A program made the translations under genes and the position numbers. Below the pieces are notes generated by a model. The model saw nothing but the letters and a program-made list of their open reading frames with translations, was not told the DNA's origin and ran no database searches. From contig CAYQME010000004.1 of the NCBI GenBank assembly GCA_964418645.1, forward strand, positions 17,773-81,772: a stretch of DNA of 64,000 nt, read 5' to 3'. This DNA is from JAADHG01 sp964418645 (GTDB lineage Bacteria; Bacteroidota; Bacteroidia; Flavobacteriales; Flavobacteriaceae). This document shows, in pieces, positions 45,130 to 54,181 of this stretch; positions within the stretch are counted from its first letter, which is position 1, and the number at the start of each line of letters is the position of its first letter.

Positions 45130-46854
45130 ATGCAAACATTAGACTGGGTTGTTTTAGGTTTAACCTTACTTTTTATAGTTGCTTATGGTACTTGGAAAAC
45201 ACGAGGGAGCAAAAATGTACAAGATTATATTCGTGGTGGTAATCAAGCCCAATGGTGGACTATAGGTTTATCTGTAATGGCAACTCAGGCAAGTGCCATC
45301 ACATTTTTATCAACACCAGGACAAGCCTTTCATAGTGGAATGGGGTTTGTACAATTTTATTTTGGGCTTCCTATTGCAATGGTTATTATCTGTTTGGTTT
45401 TCATTCCGCTTTATCATCGTTTAAAAGTATATACAGCTTATGAATTCTTAGAAGGCCGTTTCGATTTAAAAACACGTAAGCTCACTGCTATTTTGTTTTT
45501 AATCCAACGCGGTTTAGCTGCTGGAATTACCATTTTTGCACCTGCAATAATCTTATCGGTAGTTTTGGGTTGGGATTTAATTTTACTCAATATTATTATT
45601 GGTGTGTTGGTTATTATTTACACCGTATCTGGTGGTACAAAAGCGGTAAACGTAACTCAAAAATATCAAATGGCTGTTATTTTTACAGGTATGTTTATCG
45701 CATTTTATATCATTGTTAATGCCTTACCCCAAGGCATTACGTTTACTAAAGCGCTCGACATTGCTGGGGCTAATGGTAAAATGAATGTTTTAGATTTTTC
45801 ATTTAGCTTAGACAACCGCTATACATTTTGGAGTGGTATTATTGGCGGCACCTTTTTAATGCTATCCTACTTTGGCACAGACCAAAGCCAAGTACAGCGG
45901 TATCTTTCAGGAAAATCAATACGAGAAATGCGTCTAGGATTAATCTTTAACGGTATTGTAAAAGTACCTATGCAATTCTTTATTTTATTGGTAGGTGTTA
46001 TGGTCTTTGTATTTTATCAATTTAATGCATCTCCAGTTAATTTTAATCCTGAAGCTACAAAAGCTGTTGAAAATTCTTCATATGCTATGGCATATCAAAA
46101 TTTGCAAATTGAACAAAATAAAATATTTGATGATAAACAAATACTCATCAATAAATTTATAGATTCAAAAGATGAAACCGTTACACAATCCATCGCTTTA
46201 GCTAATGAATCCGATATAAAAAACAGAAAAGCAGCACAAGAGATTATTGAAAAGGTAGCAGCAGAAACAAATACCAAAATTGAATCTAACGATAAAGATT
46301 ATGTGTTTATCCATTTTATTTTAAACAACTTACCTAGGGGCTTAATTGGCTTATTACTTGCGGTTATTTTAAGCGCTGCAATGTCTAGTACAGCAAGCGA
46401 ACTTAATGCGTTGGCATCAACGACTACTATTGATCTATACAAGAGAAACCTTAATAGCACAAAAGAAGAAAAGCATTATGTAAATGCAACCAAATGGTTT
46501 ACATTGGGTTGGGGAATCCTTGCCATTGGTATTGCCTGTATTGCAAATTTAGCCGAGAATTTAATTCAGCTAGTTAATATTATAGGTTCCATTTTTTATG
46601 GTAACGTTTTAGGGATTTTCCTAATCGCATTTTTCTTTAAATATATAAAAGCAAATGCCGTGTTTTCAGGTGCTCTAATTACTCAAATTATTATTATTGG
46701 CTTATTCTTTTTAGACGAATATAGCTATATTAATTTACCTTATTTATGGCTTAATTTTGTAGGCTGCCTCATTGTAATATTAGTGGCATACTTTATACAA
46801 ACCCTTGGCAATAATAATCCTCTTAAAGACGATATTTCTAGTATAAAAAATTAG
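45130..46854 (+). CDS. Sodium:solute symporter (SSS family)
   Basis: A 574-residue Na+-coupled transporter with about 13-14 hydrophobic segments. Typical family text includes the N-terminal WWTIGLSVMATQASAITFLSTPGQAF, the Na+-site region AVILSAAMSSTASELNALASTTTIDLYKR and TDQSQVQRYLSGKS. A hydrophilic loop of about 90 residues interrupts the middle (NFNPEATKAVENSSYA ... ETNTKIESNDKDYVF). The substrate is unknown. Cotranscription with the PIG-L deacetylase suggests an amino sugar or sialic-acid-like product, which is inference. Confidence 0.9.
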   Translation: MQTLDWVVLGLTLLFIVAYGTWKTRGSKNVQDYIRGGNQAQWWTIGLSVMATQASAITFLSTPGQAFHSGMGFVQFYFGLPIAMVIICLVFIPLYHRLKVYTAYEFLEGRFDLKTRKLTAILFLIQRGLAAGITIFAPAIILSVVLGWDLILLNIIIGVLVIIYTVSGGTKAVNVTQKYQMAVIFTGMFIAFYIIVNALPQGITFTKALDIAGANGKMNVLDFSFSLDNRYTFWSGIIGGTFLMLSYFGTDQSQVQRYLSGKSIREMRLGLIFNGIVKVPMQFFILLVGVMVFVFYQFNASPVNFNPEATKAVENSSYAMAYQNLQIEQNKIFDDKQILINKFIDSKDETVTQSIALANESDIKNRKAAQEIIEKVAAETNTKIESNDKDYVFIHFILNNLPRGLIGLLLAVILSAAMSSTASELNALASTTTIDLYKRNLNSTKEEKHYVNATKWFTLGWGILAIGIACIANLAENLIQLVNIIGSIFYGNVLGIFLIAFFFKYIKANAVFSGALITQIIIIGLFFLDEYSYINLPYLWLNFVGCLIVILVAYFIQTLGNNNPLKDDISSIKN

Positions 46855-46872
46855 ACCTATTAGACTAATATT

Positions 46873-46911
46873 ATAAAAAAAGAGCCAACTATTTAACTTC
46901 ACTGGCTCTTT
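46873..46911 (-). terminator. Terminator of the DUF2911 gene
   Basis: A 9-bp stem (AAAGAGCCA at 46879-46887, TGGCTCTTT at 46903-46911) followed on the minus strand by a T-rich run. The weaker plus-strand T tract means it may also stop the symporter transcript. Confidence 0.75.
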
Positions 46912-46932
46912 AAATTATTGTAATTCTAATTT

Positions 46933-47772
46933 TTACTGCATCCACTCTGCAAGAGATTCTTTATTCATTTTTATATAGTCTGCATTTCCTGCTTCTTCAG
47001 CGGCAGCTAAAGATTTTTTAGCCAACTCAATAGCGCCTTTTTTATCTCCACCTTTTGCATAAATTAAAGATTGCTGTCTTAATTGCCAAAAGCGAGGTGT
47101 TTCAGTCATACTCATTGCTTTATCAATCCATTCTTTAGCTTTATTAATATCTTTTCCTTCAGCAAAATAATAAGATGCGGCACCATAATAATCACCAAAA
47201 CCTGGTCCTCCTAATGCTTTATCAATTGAAGCTACAACAGTTTTATCTGTTGGTACTTCAAATTTCACACCAACATATGTGTTTTCCCAAAACATCCCCA
47301 CAACAGCTGAATTACTTGTAACATCATCAAAAGACATTGAAAACGATTGTATGTCCATTGGCAAAGCCATGACATCTGCCATAGCTGAAGCAGCAACTTT
47401 TTCTATATCTAATTCTTTTGGAGCTGGTCCTTCTGTTTTTGTATAAAAAACAACCTGCCACTTATCGGCTTGTGGAATGGTAAAAATAGCATAAGAACCT
47501 GCTTTGAGTGTTTTATCTCCAACCATCACGTCATCACTAAATGTTATTTTTGTATTGGCATTTGCTCCTGTTCTCCAAACTTTTCCAAATGGGACTAAAT
47601 TCCCAAAAATAGTACGACCTCTCATTGAAGGACGAGAATATTCAAGCGTAACATCTGTTAAGCCAACTTTTTGCTCTATTTTAGAAAAAGGACTGGGAGC
47701 TGGTGTTTTTATCTGAGCATTTACAGCGTAAGATAATGTAAATGCGATGGCAATTAATACTAGTTTTTTCAT
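46933..47772 (-). CDS. DUF2911 domain secreted protein
   Basis: A 279-residue protein with a signal peptide (MKKLVLIAIAFTLSYAVNA). The DUF2911 domain covers about residues 30-180: QKVGLTDVTLEYSRPSMRGR, FGKVWRTGANANTKITFSDD, and SYAIFTIPQADKWQVVFY. The last ~90 residues look like two TPR-like helix pairs (NKAKEWIDKAMSMTE ... KKGAIELAKKSLAAAEEAG). The function is unknown. The family is very common in Bacteroidota. Confidence 0.88.
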   Translation of the reverse strand: MKKLVLIAIAFTLSYAVNAQIKTPAPSPFSKIEQKVGLTDVTLEYSRPSMRGRTIFGNLVPFGKVWRTGANANTKITFSDDVMVGDKTLKAGSYAIFTIPQADKWQVVFYTKTEGPAPKELDIEKVAASAMADVMALPMDIQSFSMSFDDVTSNSAVVGMFWENTYVGVKFEVPTDKTVVASIDKALGGPGFGDYYGAASYYFAEGKDINKAKEWIDKAMSMTETPRFWQLRQQSLIYAKGGDKKGAIELAKKSLAAAEEAGNADYIKMNKESLAEWMQ

Positions 47773-47978
47773 CTTTGATTAGGTTTTAGTGTTTATAAAT
47801 ATTAGAGTTCTAAAATACAAATTACTAAAGCCTGCAAATGTTAATAATTCCTTAAAATAAAAAGCTTATACTTCATAATATTAATAGTAACTGCAAGCCA
47901 ATATTAAATTAACTTTTTGTTAATCTTTTAGTAAAGATTATTAGCTAACTTTATAGACAAATCAAAAAACATAAAAAT

Positions 47979-48338
47979 ATGAATACTAAAGAAGTAGCCA
48001 ACAAATGGTACACCATGTGCAATCAAGGTCAAAACCTAGAATGCGTTGAAGAATTATATGCTGATAATGTTGTAAGCCAAGAAATGCCAGGATATCCAGA
48101 AGAAGTAGTTTCTGGCAAGCAAAATGTTTGGGATAAAAGCAAACAATGGCTAGATAATGTTGAAGAATTTCATGGAGGAGCCATTTCTGAACCTGTTATT
48201 GCAGGAAATCATTTTACATGTAAAATGGATTTTGATGTTACTTTTAAAGATCGAGGAAGACAACAAATGGAAGAAGTTTGCGTCTTTGAAGTTGAAAATG
48301 GAAAAATTGTTCATGAACAATTTTTCTATGCCATGTAA
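47979..48338 (+). CDS. NTF2/SnoaL-like domain protein
   Basis: A 119-residue cytoplasmic protein of the SnoaL-like fold: an N-terminal helix (EVANKWYTMCNQGQNLECVEELYADNVV), a GKQNVWDKSKQWL helix, then beta strands ending VCVFEVENGKIVHEQFFY. Such proteins often act as small isomerases or ligand binders. No partner is evident. It is a single-gene unit with its own terminator. Confidence 0.82.
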   Translation: MNTKEVANKWYTMCNQGQNLECVEELYADNVVSQEMPGYPEEVVSGKQNVWDKSKQWLDNVEEFHGGAISEPVIAGNHFTCKMDFDVTFKDRGRQQMEEVCVFEVENGKIVHEQFFYAM

Positions 48339-48361
48339 TCACTATTCCTTTAAAAATCTTC

Positions 48362-48398
48362 ACTCCTTTTGAAACTCATCAAAAGGAGTTTTTTTTTA
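48362..48398 (+). terminator. Terminator of the NTF2-like gene
   Basis: An 11-bp perfect stem (48362-48372 with 48379-48389), 6-nt loop, followed by a run of about eight T. Confidence 0.9.
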
Positions 48399-48474
48399 TT
48401 CTATAATTAAAATTTAAATAAAAACAGAATCAGCTAAAATTGTTATATTTATGAGAATAAAAAAACTAATCACA

Positions 48475-49917
48475 ATGAGAATAAAAGTCTTTCTTGTACT
48501 TACGCTTTGTTTAGTAATAAGTACATCTTCTGCTCAAAAGAAAATGAGTAAAACTAAAAAAGCAATTATTGCTTCTGTAGAAAAACACAAAGCCAATCTT
48601 ATAAAAATTAGTGATGACATTTGGGCGCTTGCTGAAACTGCTTTTGAAGAAAACCAATCTTCAAAAATATTATCAGATTATGCCGAACAACAAGGCTTCA
48701 CTGTAGAACGTGGTGTTGCTGGAATGCCAACGGCTTTTGTTGCTACATACGGTTCAGGAAAACCAGTAATTAGTGTTTTAGGTGAATTTGATGCATTACC
48801 CGGATTATCACAAAATACCGAACCCACTAAATCTCCTATTGTAGATGGAGAAGCTGGTCATGGTTGCGGACATAATTTATTTGGTGCAGGAAGTTTAGGT
48901 GCTGCTGTAGCTATAAAAGAACTCATTGAAAACGGCACACTAAAAGGTACTGTTAAATTTTTTGGGACACCTAGTGAAGAAAAATACTTTGGTAAAATTT
49001 GGATGGTTAATGCTGGTCTTTGGGATGATGTAGATGTAAATATTAGCTGGCATCCATCAGCCGAAATAAAGGCAGATGTACAAAGCTCGTTAGCCTTAGT
49101 GGATTTTAAAGTAGAATTTTATGGTCAAGCTGCACATGCTTCTGCCGATCCATGGAATGGCAGAAGTGCTTCGGATGCTTTAGAGTTATATACTACAGGT
49201 GTTAATTATTACAGAGAGCATGTAAAACCAACCGTTAGAATGCATTACCACATACAAGATGCGGGTAAAGTGGTAAATGTAGTTCCCGATTATGCAAGAC
49301 TTTGGATGCGTGTTCGCGATACCAAACGTTCTGGTATGATGCCTGTTTATAAACGTGTTATGGAAATGGCAGAAGGTGCTGCAATTATGGCAAACGTAGA
49401 TTATAAAGTATCGCTCATCTCAGGTATTTATGAGGTATTAGTAAATCGTGAAGGTGGAAAAATCATGCAATCTAATTTAGAATTACTTGGTCCTATTACA
49501 TATACTGATGAAGAGATAGCCTTTGGAAAAGGCATACAAGAAGCCACAGGTAAAAAGCAAGTAGGTATGGATAGTAGTGTTCATCCGCTTGAAGACACCA
49601 AAGAAAATCCTGGAGGTGGCTCGACCGATGTTGGTGATGTAAGTTGGAATGTAGCTAATATTAATTTGGGTGTTACTACTGCACCTAAAGATACACCTTG
49701 GCATTCTTGGGCTGTTGTAGCCTGTGGCGGTATGAGCGTTGGGCATAAAGGCATGACCTACGCTTCTAAAGCTATGGCAATGACCATGGCTGACTTGTTT
49801 GAAAACCCAGATTCGGTAGCCAAAATAAAAGCCGAATTTAAGGAACGTAAAGGTGATGAGGTTTATAAAGCTATAATCCCTGAAGGACCACCACCAATTA
49901 ATAATAAAGGGAATTAA
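48475..49917 (+). CDS. M20-family amidohydrolase, AbgB-like
   Basis: A 480-residue metallo-amidohydrolase with a signal peptide (MRIKVFLVLTLCLVISTSSA). It resembles AbgB, which with AbgA cleaves p-aminobenzoyl-glutamate. Metal/catalytic features are LGEFDALPGLSQ, EAGHGCGHNLFGAGSLGAA and FFGTPSEEKYFGKIWM. The dimerisation domain follows (VEFYGQAAHASADPWNGRSA). An in-frame ATG at 48451 begins with the same 12 bp, ATGAGAATAAAA; I prefer 48475 because it gives the cleaner signal peptide. The substrate is uncertain. Confidence 0.87.
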   Translation: MRIKVFLVLTLCLVISTSSAQKKMSKTKKAIIASVEKHKANLIKISDDIWALAETAFEENQSSKILSDYAEQQGFTVERGVAGMPTAFVATYGSGKPVISVLGEFDALPGLSQNTEPTKSPIVDGEAGHGCGHNLFGAGSLGAAVAIKELIENGTLKGTVKFFGTPSEEKYFGKIWMVNAGLWDDVDVNISWHPSAEIKADVQSSLALVDFKVEFYGQAAHASADPWNGRSASDALELYTTGVNYYREHVKPTVRMHYHIQDAGKVVNVVPDYARLWMRVRDTKRSGMMPVYKRVMEMAEGAAIMANVDYKVSLISGIYEVLVNREGGKIMQSNLELLGPITYTDEEIAFGKGIQEATGKKQVGMDSSVHPLEDTKENPGGGSTDVGDVSWNVANINLGVTTAPKDTPWHSWAVVACGGMSVGHKGMTYASKAMAMTMADLFENPDSVAKIKAEFKERKGDEVYKAIIPEGPPPINNKGN

Positions 49918-50012
49918 ATAATACTTTTAAAAAATTATATAGAAACTACTAAACTTCCTGCTATCCTATATTAATTTAAGGATAATAAGAAGTTTTATGC
50001 ATTTTATAACAA

Positions 50013-50095
50013 GTTAGAGACCAATGGTCCACTTCGTTGGACCTACGTAAAATACGTGCTGATGCACTATTCATTTTACTTCATTGGTCTCTAAC
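50013..50095. repeat. Stem-loop A of the structured intergenic region
   Basis: Perfect 14-bp arms GTTAGAGACCAATG (50013-50026) and CATTGGTCTCTAAC (50082-50095). The 55-nt interior holds two smaller hairpins, GTCCA/TGGAC (50027-50042) and ACGTA/TACGT (50045-50057). Confidence 0.9.
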
Positions 50096-50100
50096 GTCCT

Positions 50101-50200
50101 GCGTCAATAGTATAACTTCTTACGCGTGGACCACACTATCATAAATGGTATGGACCTAACAGCGTGTATCAATAATGAACAAAGGTTATACTATTGTCGC
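50101..50200. repeat. Stem-loop B of the structured intergenic region
   Basis: Arms GCGTCAATAGTATAAC (50101-50116) and GTTATACTATTGTCGC (50185-50200) pair at 15 of 16 positions. It starts 5 bp after stem-loop A. Both interiors contain TGGACCTA. AACTTCTTA (50114-50122) can instead pair with TAAGAAGTT (49986-49994). Confidence 0.88.
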
Positions 50201-50292
50201 TTAAAAGTAATTTGATCCTACATTTTTTGATCCCAATAATCAAAATTTGACTAATAACGTCACCCTAAAGCGTGACTATTTGAAGAATTATT

Positions 50293-50325
50293 ATAAGAGA
50301 GAAATATGAAGTACATTTCTCTTAT
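50293..50325. repeat. Long hairpin downstream of stem-loops A and B
   Basis: ATAAGAGAGAAAT (50293-50305) pairs with ATTTCTCTTAT (50315-50325) with a 2-nt bulge. There is no T tract after it, so it is not an obvious rightward terminator. Confidence 0.65.
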
Positions 50326-50490
50326 AGTAATTTAACAAATTCTTTATATTTACTCAAAAATTATAGAATTACGTTTAACCCTTAGTTGTTGGTAATTTAA
50401 GAAAATCGTGAAACTAAATGAATAGGAATAAAAAAATAACGTACCTAACAAAAAATTGAGTTAAAAAACAACTCTTTTTTTTAAAAGCCA

Positions 50491-50877
50491 TTAAAGTCTC
50501 ACTTTCCTCCCTGTAAAATAGGATATTAAAAGTAATATCATAGAAATACTTGGAAATGGGTCAAACTCACTTACCATATAATGCGCAAAAAAAGCCAATA
50601 TAAAATTGAAGAAAAATCCAGCGTAAGCCAATTCTTTTAAAAATTTATTTTTATTGTATAAAATAACAATGGAACCTACAATTTTGGCAATAGCTAAAGG
50701 ATAAATGATATAAGTGGGATAACCATAACGAATAAAATACATCTCTAAAGTCTCATAGTACACAACATATAAAATGCCTGTTACAAAAAGCATACTAAAC
50801 AATACTATTGTTGCTATCCAATACATGTATTTTTGATGTAACATATTAATAAATAAGTATTTAACCTTGTTTGGCAT
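50491..50877 (-). CDS. DoxX-like small membrane protein
   Basis: A 128-residue protein with four hydrophobic segments, arranged as in DoxX-like proteins: ATIVLFSMLFVTGILYVVYY, YPTYIIYPLAIAKIVGSIVILY, ELAYAGFFFNFILAFFAHYM, and SISMILLLISYFTGRKVRL at the C-terminus. The middle AIAKIVGSIVIL followed by KELAYAGFFFN is typical. The start at 50877 or the ATG at 50844 is possible. The physiological role is unclear. Confidence 0.78.
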   Translation of the reverse strand: MPNKVKYLFINMLHQKYMYWIATIVLFSMLFVTGILYVVYYETLEMYFIRYGYPTYIIYPLAIAKIVGSIVILYNKNKFLKELAYAGFFFNFILAFFAHYMVSEFDPFPSISMILLLISYFTGRKVRL

Positions 50878-50906
50878 TTTGTATTTTGAAACTAACTTCT
50901 AAGTCA

Positions 50907-50943
50907 GTTCGAGTGATTTTCTTTAGATAATAGTATCGAGAAC
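50907..50943. repeat. Possible dispersed intergenic element with TCGAG ends
   Basis: GTTCGAGTGATTTTC ... TAGTATCGAGAAC lies between the divergently spaced DoxX-like and murA genes. It resembles from memory a short TCGAG-bounded repeat seen between flavobacterial genes. Only one convincing copy is in the window, so repeat status is unproven. Confidence 0.35.
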
Positions 50944-51022
50944 GATTCAGTTAACGACATTTCATCAAAATACACAACGGATTATTACATTAACTTATAT
51001 TTGATGATAACACTAGGTTTTA

Positions 51023-52330
51023 TTAAACTCTTTCAATCTTAGCACCAATAGCACGCAAGCGTTCATCTATACATTCGTAGCCTCTATCTATTTGCTCAAT
51101 ATTATGAATTATTGAAGTCCCTTCAGCAGATAAAGCAGCTATAAGTAATGAAATTCCAGCTCTAATATCGGGCGAAGTCATTGTTGTTGCCTTTAGCTGT
51201 GATCTAAAATCGTGTCCCATAACCGTTGCCCGATGTGGATCGCATAAGATAATTTTTGCACCCATATCAATCAATTTATCTACAAAAAATAAACGACTTT
51301 CAAACATTTTTTGATGTACTAGCACTTCGCCTTTGGCTTGTGTTGCCACTACCAAAATGATACTCAATAAGTCTGGTGTAAACCCAGGCCAAGGTGCATC
51401 GGCAACCGTTAAAATAGAACCATCAATATAGTTTTGTATTTCGTAACCATTGGCATGTTCAGGCACAAAAATATCTTCTCCTTTTTGCTCGACAGTAATT
51501 CCTAATTTTCTAAACACATTGGGGATTTGCCCTAAATCTTTCCAGTTTACATTTTTAATGGTAAGCGCACTCTTTGTCATTGCAGCTAAACCAATCCAAC
51601 TCCCAATTTCAATCATATCAGGAAGCATGGTATGTTCAGTTCCTCCTAAGCTCTCAACACCTTCAATAGTTAATAAATTAGAACCAACACCCGATATTTT
51701 GGCACCCATTCTATTCAACATTTTACACAACTGTTGTAAATAAGGCTCACAAGCTGAGTTATAAATTGTAGTTGTACCTTCTGCTAAAACTGCTGCCATA
51801 ACAATGTTAGCAGTTCCTGTTACTGAAGCTTCATCGAGCAGCATATCGGTACCCTTGAGTCGTTTTGCTTCTACCCCATAAAAATAATCTTCACTATTGT
51901 AACGAAAGGTTGCTCCTAACTTTATAAAACCTTCAAAATGGGTGTCTATACGACGCCTTCCTATTTTATCACCTCCAGGTTTAGGAATATAGCCTTTACC
52001 AAAACGCGCTAATAACGGACCTACAATCATTATAGAGCCTCTTAAACCTCGACCATCTTTTTTAAATTCAGCCGATTCTAAATAATCCATATTTATAGTA
52101 TTAGCTTGAAAACTATAGGAACTATGTGACTCTTTATTCACTATTACACCCAACTTTCCTAAAAGTGTAATAAGCTTATTAACATCAATGATGTCTGGAA
52201 TATTATGAATGGTAACTTTCTCAGGCGTTAAAAGAACAGCGCATAAAATTTGAAGTGCTTCATTCTTGGCCCCTTGTGGCTGAATGTCACCTTTGAGTTT
52301 GTGGCCGCCTTCAATTCTAAATGTTTTCAC
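51023..52330 (-). CDS. murA: UDP-N-acetylglucosamine 1-carboxyvinyltransferase
   Basis: A 435-residue MurA, the first committed enzyme of peptidoglycan synthesis, transferring enolpyruvate from PEP to UDP-GlcNAc. It has the two-domain inside-out barrel pattern: GGHKLKGDIQPQGAKNEALQ at the start, GRGLRGSIMIVGPLLARFG, GGDKIGRRRIDTHFEGFIKLGA, ADAPWPGFTPDLLSIILVVATQAKG, and DIRAGISLLIAALSAEG near the end. In the active-site loop position I read LLDEASVTGTANIVMAAVLAEG. It is 17 bp downstream of the DUF4290 gene on the same strand. Confidence 0.96.
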   Translation of the reverse strand: MKTFRIEGGHKLKGDIQPQGAKNEALQILCAVLLTPEKVTIHNIPDIIDVNKLITLLGKLGVIVNKESHSSYSFQANTINMDYLESAEFKKDGRGLRGSIMIVGPLLARFGKGYIPKPGGDKIGRRRIDTHFEGFIKLGATFRYNSEDYFYGVEAKRLKGTDMLLDEASVTGTANIVMAAVLAEGTTTIYNSACEPYLQQLCKMLNRMGAKISGVGSNLLTIEGVESLGGTEHTMLPDMIEIGSWIGLAAMTKSALTIKNVNWKDLGQIPNVFRKLGITVEQKGEDIFVPEHANGYEIQNYIDGSILTVADAPWPGFTPDLLSIILVVATQAKGEVLVHQKMFESRLFFVDKLIDMGAKIILCDPHRATVMGHDFRSQLKATTMTSPDIRAGISLLIAALSAEGTSIIHNIEQIDRGYECIDERLRAIGAKIERV

Positions 52331-52347
52331 TAAAAATTAAGGTAGAT

Positions 52348-52992
52348 TTAGTAACGTTTACGGTTACGATTATTATTGTTATGTTTTTTGTGTGATTTTT
52401 TTGGATTATTAAACTTTCTCTTAGAACGCATTAAACTCTTAGAGTCGCTCAAATCTTCTTCACTTTCTCTAAGGTTAATCTTACCGTTTGATAATTCAAA
52501 TAAATGATCATAAATAACACTATCTTCAACAGTATCCTTGTTCCAATTTAAAAAGCACTTTTTCATATGATTGGCAATCGTATATACTAAAGCTTCTTTC
52601 ATTTCTCCATCTTCCCAAGTGTTTGCAACATCTATCATGGTTTTAATATTATTACCATAAAAACGATACTTAGGGTGATTTTGAGGGTATTTTAAAGGCT
52701 CAGGACGAGCTTCTAACACTTCTCTTGATGGCTTATCATAAGGTGAATCAGTATCCAATTTAAAATCGGACATAATAAAAAGTTGGTCCCATAGTTTATG
52801 CTGAAAATCTGGAACATCTCTTAAATGTGGCTGTAAATTACCCATTACGGAAATAATAGCCTTTGCCAGTTTATTACGTTCTTCTTTAGTTTCTCGCGAG
52901 GTTGCATAATTAATCATTTTTTGCATATGTCTTCCATACTCTGGAATGATTAAATGCTCTCGCTCTGTGTTATACTCTAATTGATCTATCAA
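52348..52992 (-). CDS. DUF4290 domain protein
   Basis: A 214-residue protein matching the Bacteroidota DUF4290 family: YNTEREHLIIPEYGRHMQKMI at the start, LQPHLRDVPDFQHKLWDQLF and HPKYRFYGNNIKTMIDVA. The C-terminus is a very basic, disordered-looking tail (KRKFNNPKKSHKKHNNNNRN). The function is unknown; the basic tail suggests nucleic-acid or polyanion contact. It is encoded immediately upstream of murA on the same strand. Confidence 0.88.
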   Translation of the reverse strand: MIDQLEYNTEREHLIIPEYGRHMQKMINYATSRETKEERNKLAKAIISVMGNLQPHLRDVPDFQHKLWDQLFIMSDFKLDTDSPYDKPSREVLEARPEPLKYPQNHPKYRFYGNNIKTMIDVANTWEDGEMKEALVYTIANHMKKCFLNWNKDTVEDSVIYDHLFELSNGKINLRESEEDLSDSKSLMRSKRKFNNPKKSHKKHNNNNRNRKRY

Positions 52993-53126
52993 AATAAAAT
53001 GTATGTGTAGAATTAATTGTTTTTATGAAGCTTTCAACAGCGCGCAAAATACAAAAAAATAAACAATACTAAGAGGTTTTAGTATATTTTTGAACTACAC
53101 GATTATAAATTCTTCGCCTTTAATAT

Positions 53127-53420
53127 CTATAACGAGATTACGCCTTCAATAGTACTTGTTACTTCTATATACTTTGCAATGACTGCTTCTGGATCTTTCA
53201 TAACCACATTTATAGAAATACTGGTGTACTTTCCGTTTTTAGATTCAATAGTTTTAATGACCGCTCCTAAATTGTCAAAAACAACTTCTATCTCAGCGAT
53301 TTTTTTTACATCAGACTTTAAAATAAACTTATATAAATATTCTGAAGGCCACTCTGTAGTTTCTAATAGTTGCGTTTTTAGTTTTTTATAAAACTCCTTC
53401 GCATTAGCTTTCTCGTTCAT
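53127..53420 (-). CDS. DUF493 family protein
   Basis: A 97-residue protein of the DUF493 (YbeD-like) family with a small ACT-like alpha/beta fold: AKEFYKKLKTQLLETTEWPSEYLYKFI, then SKNGKYTSISINVVMKDPEAVIAKY, ending STIEGVISL. Members are thought to be small regulatory proteins; none is characterised enough to assign a role. It is a leftward single gene. Confidence 0.85.
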   Translation of the reverse strand: MNEKANAKEFYKKLKTQLLETTEWPSEYLYKFILKSDVKKIAEIEVVFDNLGAVIKTIESKNGKYTSISINVVMKDPEAVIAKYIEVTSTIEGVISL

Positions 53421-53629
53421 AATTATTGTTTATAGAATTGCAAATATAATTTTTAGTTAGAAGTTAGAAACCTGAAACCAGAAGTTTAACACTTGATTTC
53501 TTTTAAACTTCTGTATGTTTTTCAAAAATGTTATGCATTCAAAATTTCATGTTTAATATTCTAAACTAAATCCTGCTTACTGAATACTTTGTTATTCCCT
53601 TTTTAATTACGATTTTTACAGCTAAAACC
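53421..53629. other. Intergenic region between DUF493 and AAA ATPase genes
   Basis: 209 bp between divergent genes. It holds an 11-bp perfect inverted repeat, CAGAAGTTTAA (53479-53489) and TTAAACTTCTG (53503-53513), with a 13-nt loop. No gene ends into it, so a role as operator or relic terminator is open. Confidence 0.6.
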
Positions 53630-54181
53630 TTGCCAATTTTGAGTACGAAAAGAATTGTTATTACTGGAGGCCCTGGAACAGGCAAAACGTCTATTATAAA
53701 TGAACTTATTAGACGAGATATTACATGCTTAGAAGAAATTTCTCGTCAGGTAACTTTAGATGCCAGAAAAAATAGTGTTGAGCAGCTCTTTTTAACTAAG
53801 CCCTTATTATTTAGTGAACTTTTATTAAAAGGGCGCAAAGCTCAATTTATGGAGGCTGATAAAATAGCTACAGATTATGTTTTTTTAGACAGAGGTATTC
53901 CAGATGTTGTAGCATATATGGATTATATTGGCGATAATTACCCAGAACTCTTTATTGAAGCTTGCCAAACTAATATTTATGATTACGTCTTTATTTTAGC
54001 GCCTTGGCAAGAGATTTTTATTAGCGATGCAGAACGTTATGAAAACTATGACCAAGCGGTTGAAATTCATCATCATTTAGTTAATACATATACCAAATAC
54101 AATTATAAGCTCATTGATGTGCCTTTTAACTCTATTGAAGCACGTACCGATTATATTTTAAATATTGTTGAAAACATCTAA
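53630..54181 (+). CDS. AAA family ATPase (AAA_28-like nucleotide kinase fold)
   Basis: A ~180-residue P-loop protein. Walker A is VITGGPGTGKTSIINELI. FLDRGIPDVVAYMDYIGDNYPELF and a closing YKLIDVPFNSIEARTDYIL are typical of the predicted-ATPase/kinase family. No ATG is in frame near the N-terminus, so it likely starts at TTG 53639 or TTG 53630; the former gives the shorter lead into the P-loop. Its stop overlaps the recQ start by 1 base (TAATG), so the two are coupled. Confidence 0.85.
   Translation: MPILSTKRIVITGGPGTGKTSIINELIRRDITCLEEISRQVTLDARKNSVEQLFLTKPLLFSELLLKGRKAQFMEADKIATDYVFLDRGIPDVVAYMDYIGDNYPELFIEACQTNIYDYVFILAPWQEIFISDAERYENYDQAVEIHHHLVNTYTKYNYKLIDVPFNSIEARTDYILNIVENI

Larger units (their letters stand above)
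49918..50490. other. Intergenic region rich in long inverted repeats
   Basis: 573 bp with no credible coding frame on either strand. Its first ~410 bp hold two adjacent large stem-loops (50013-50095 and 50101-50200), a small GTCAC/GTGAC hairpin (50259-50276) and another long hairpin (50293-50325). The rest is plain A+T-rich sequence. Confidence 0.85.

Noticed and set aside
49981..50200. Integron attC site
   Set aside because: The GTTAGAG ... CTCTAAC arms are in the wrong orientation for attC core sites. Stem B has plausible outer arms but no matching inner L boxes, no cassette ORF and no integrase nearby.
50308..50334. Short ORF ATGAAGTACATTTCTC after the stem-loops
   Set aside because: It is nine codons long, lies inside a hairpin and lacks any family resemblance.
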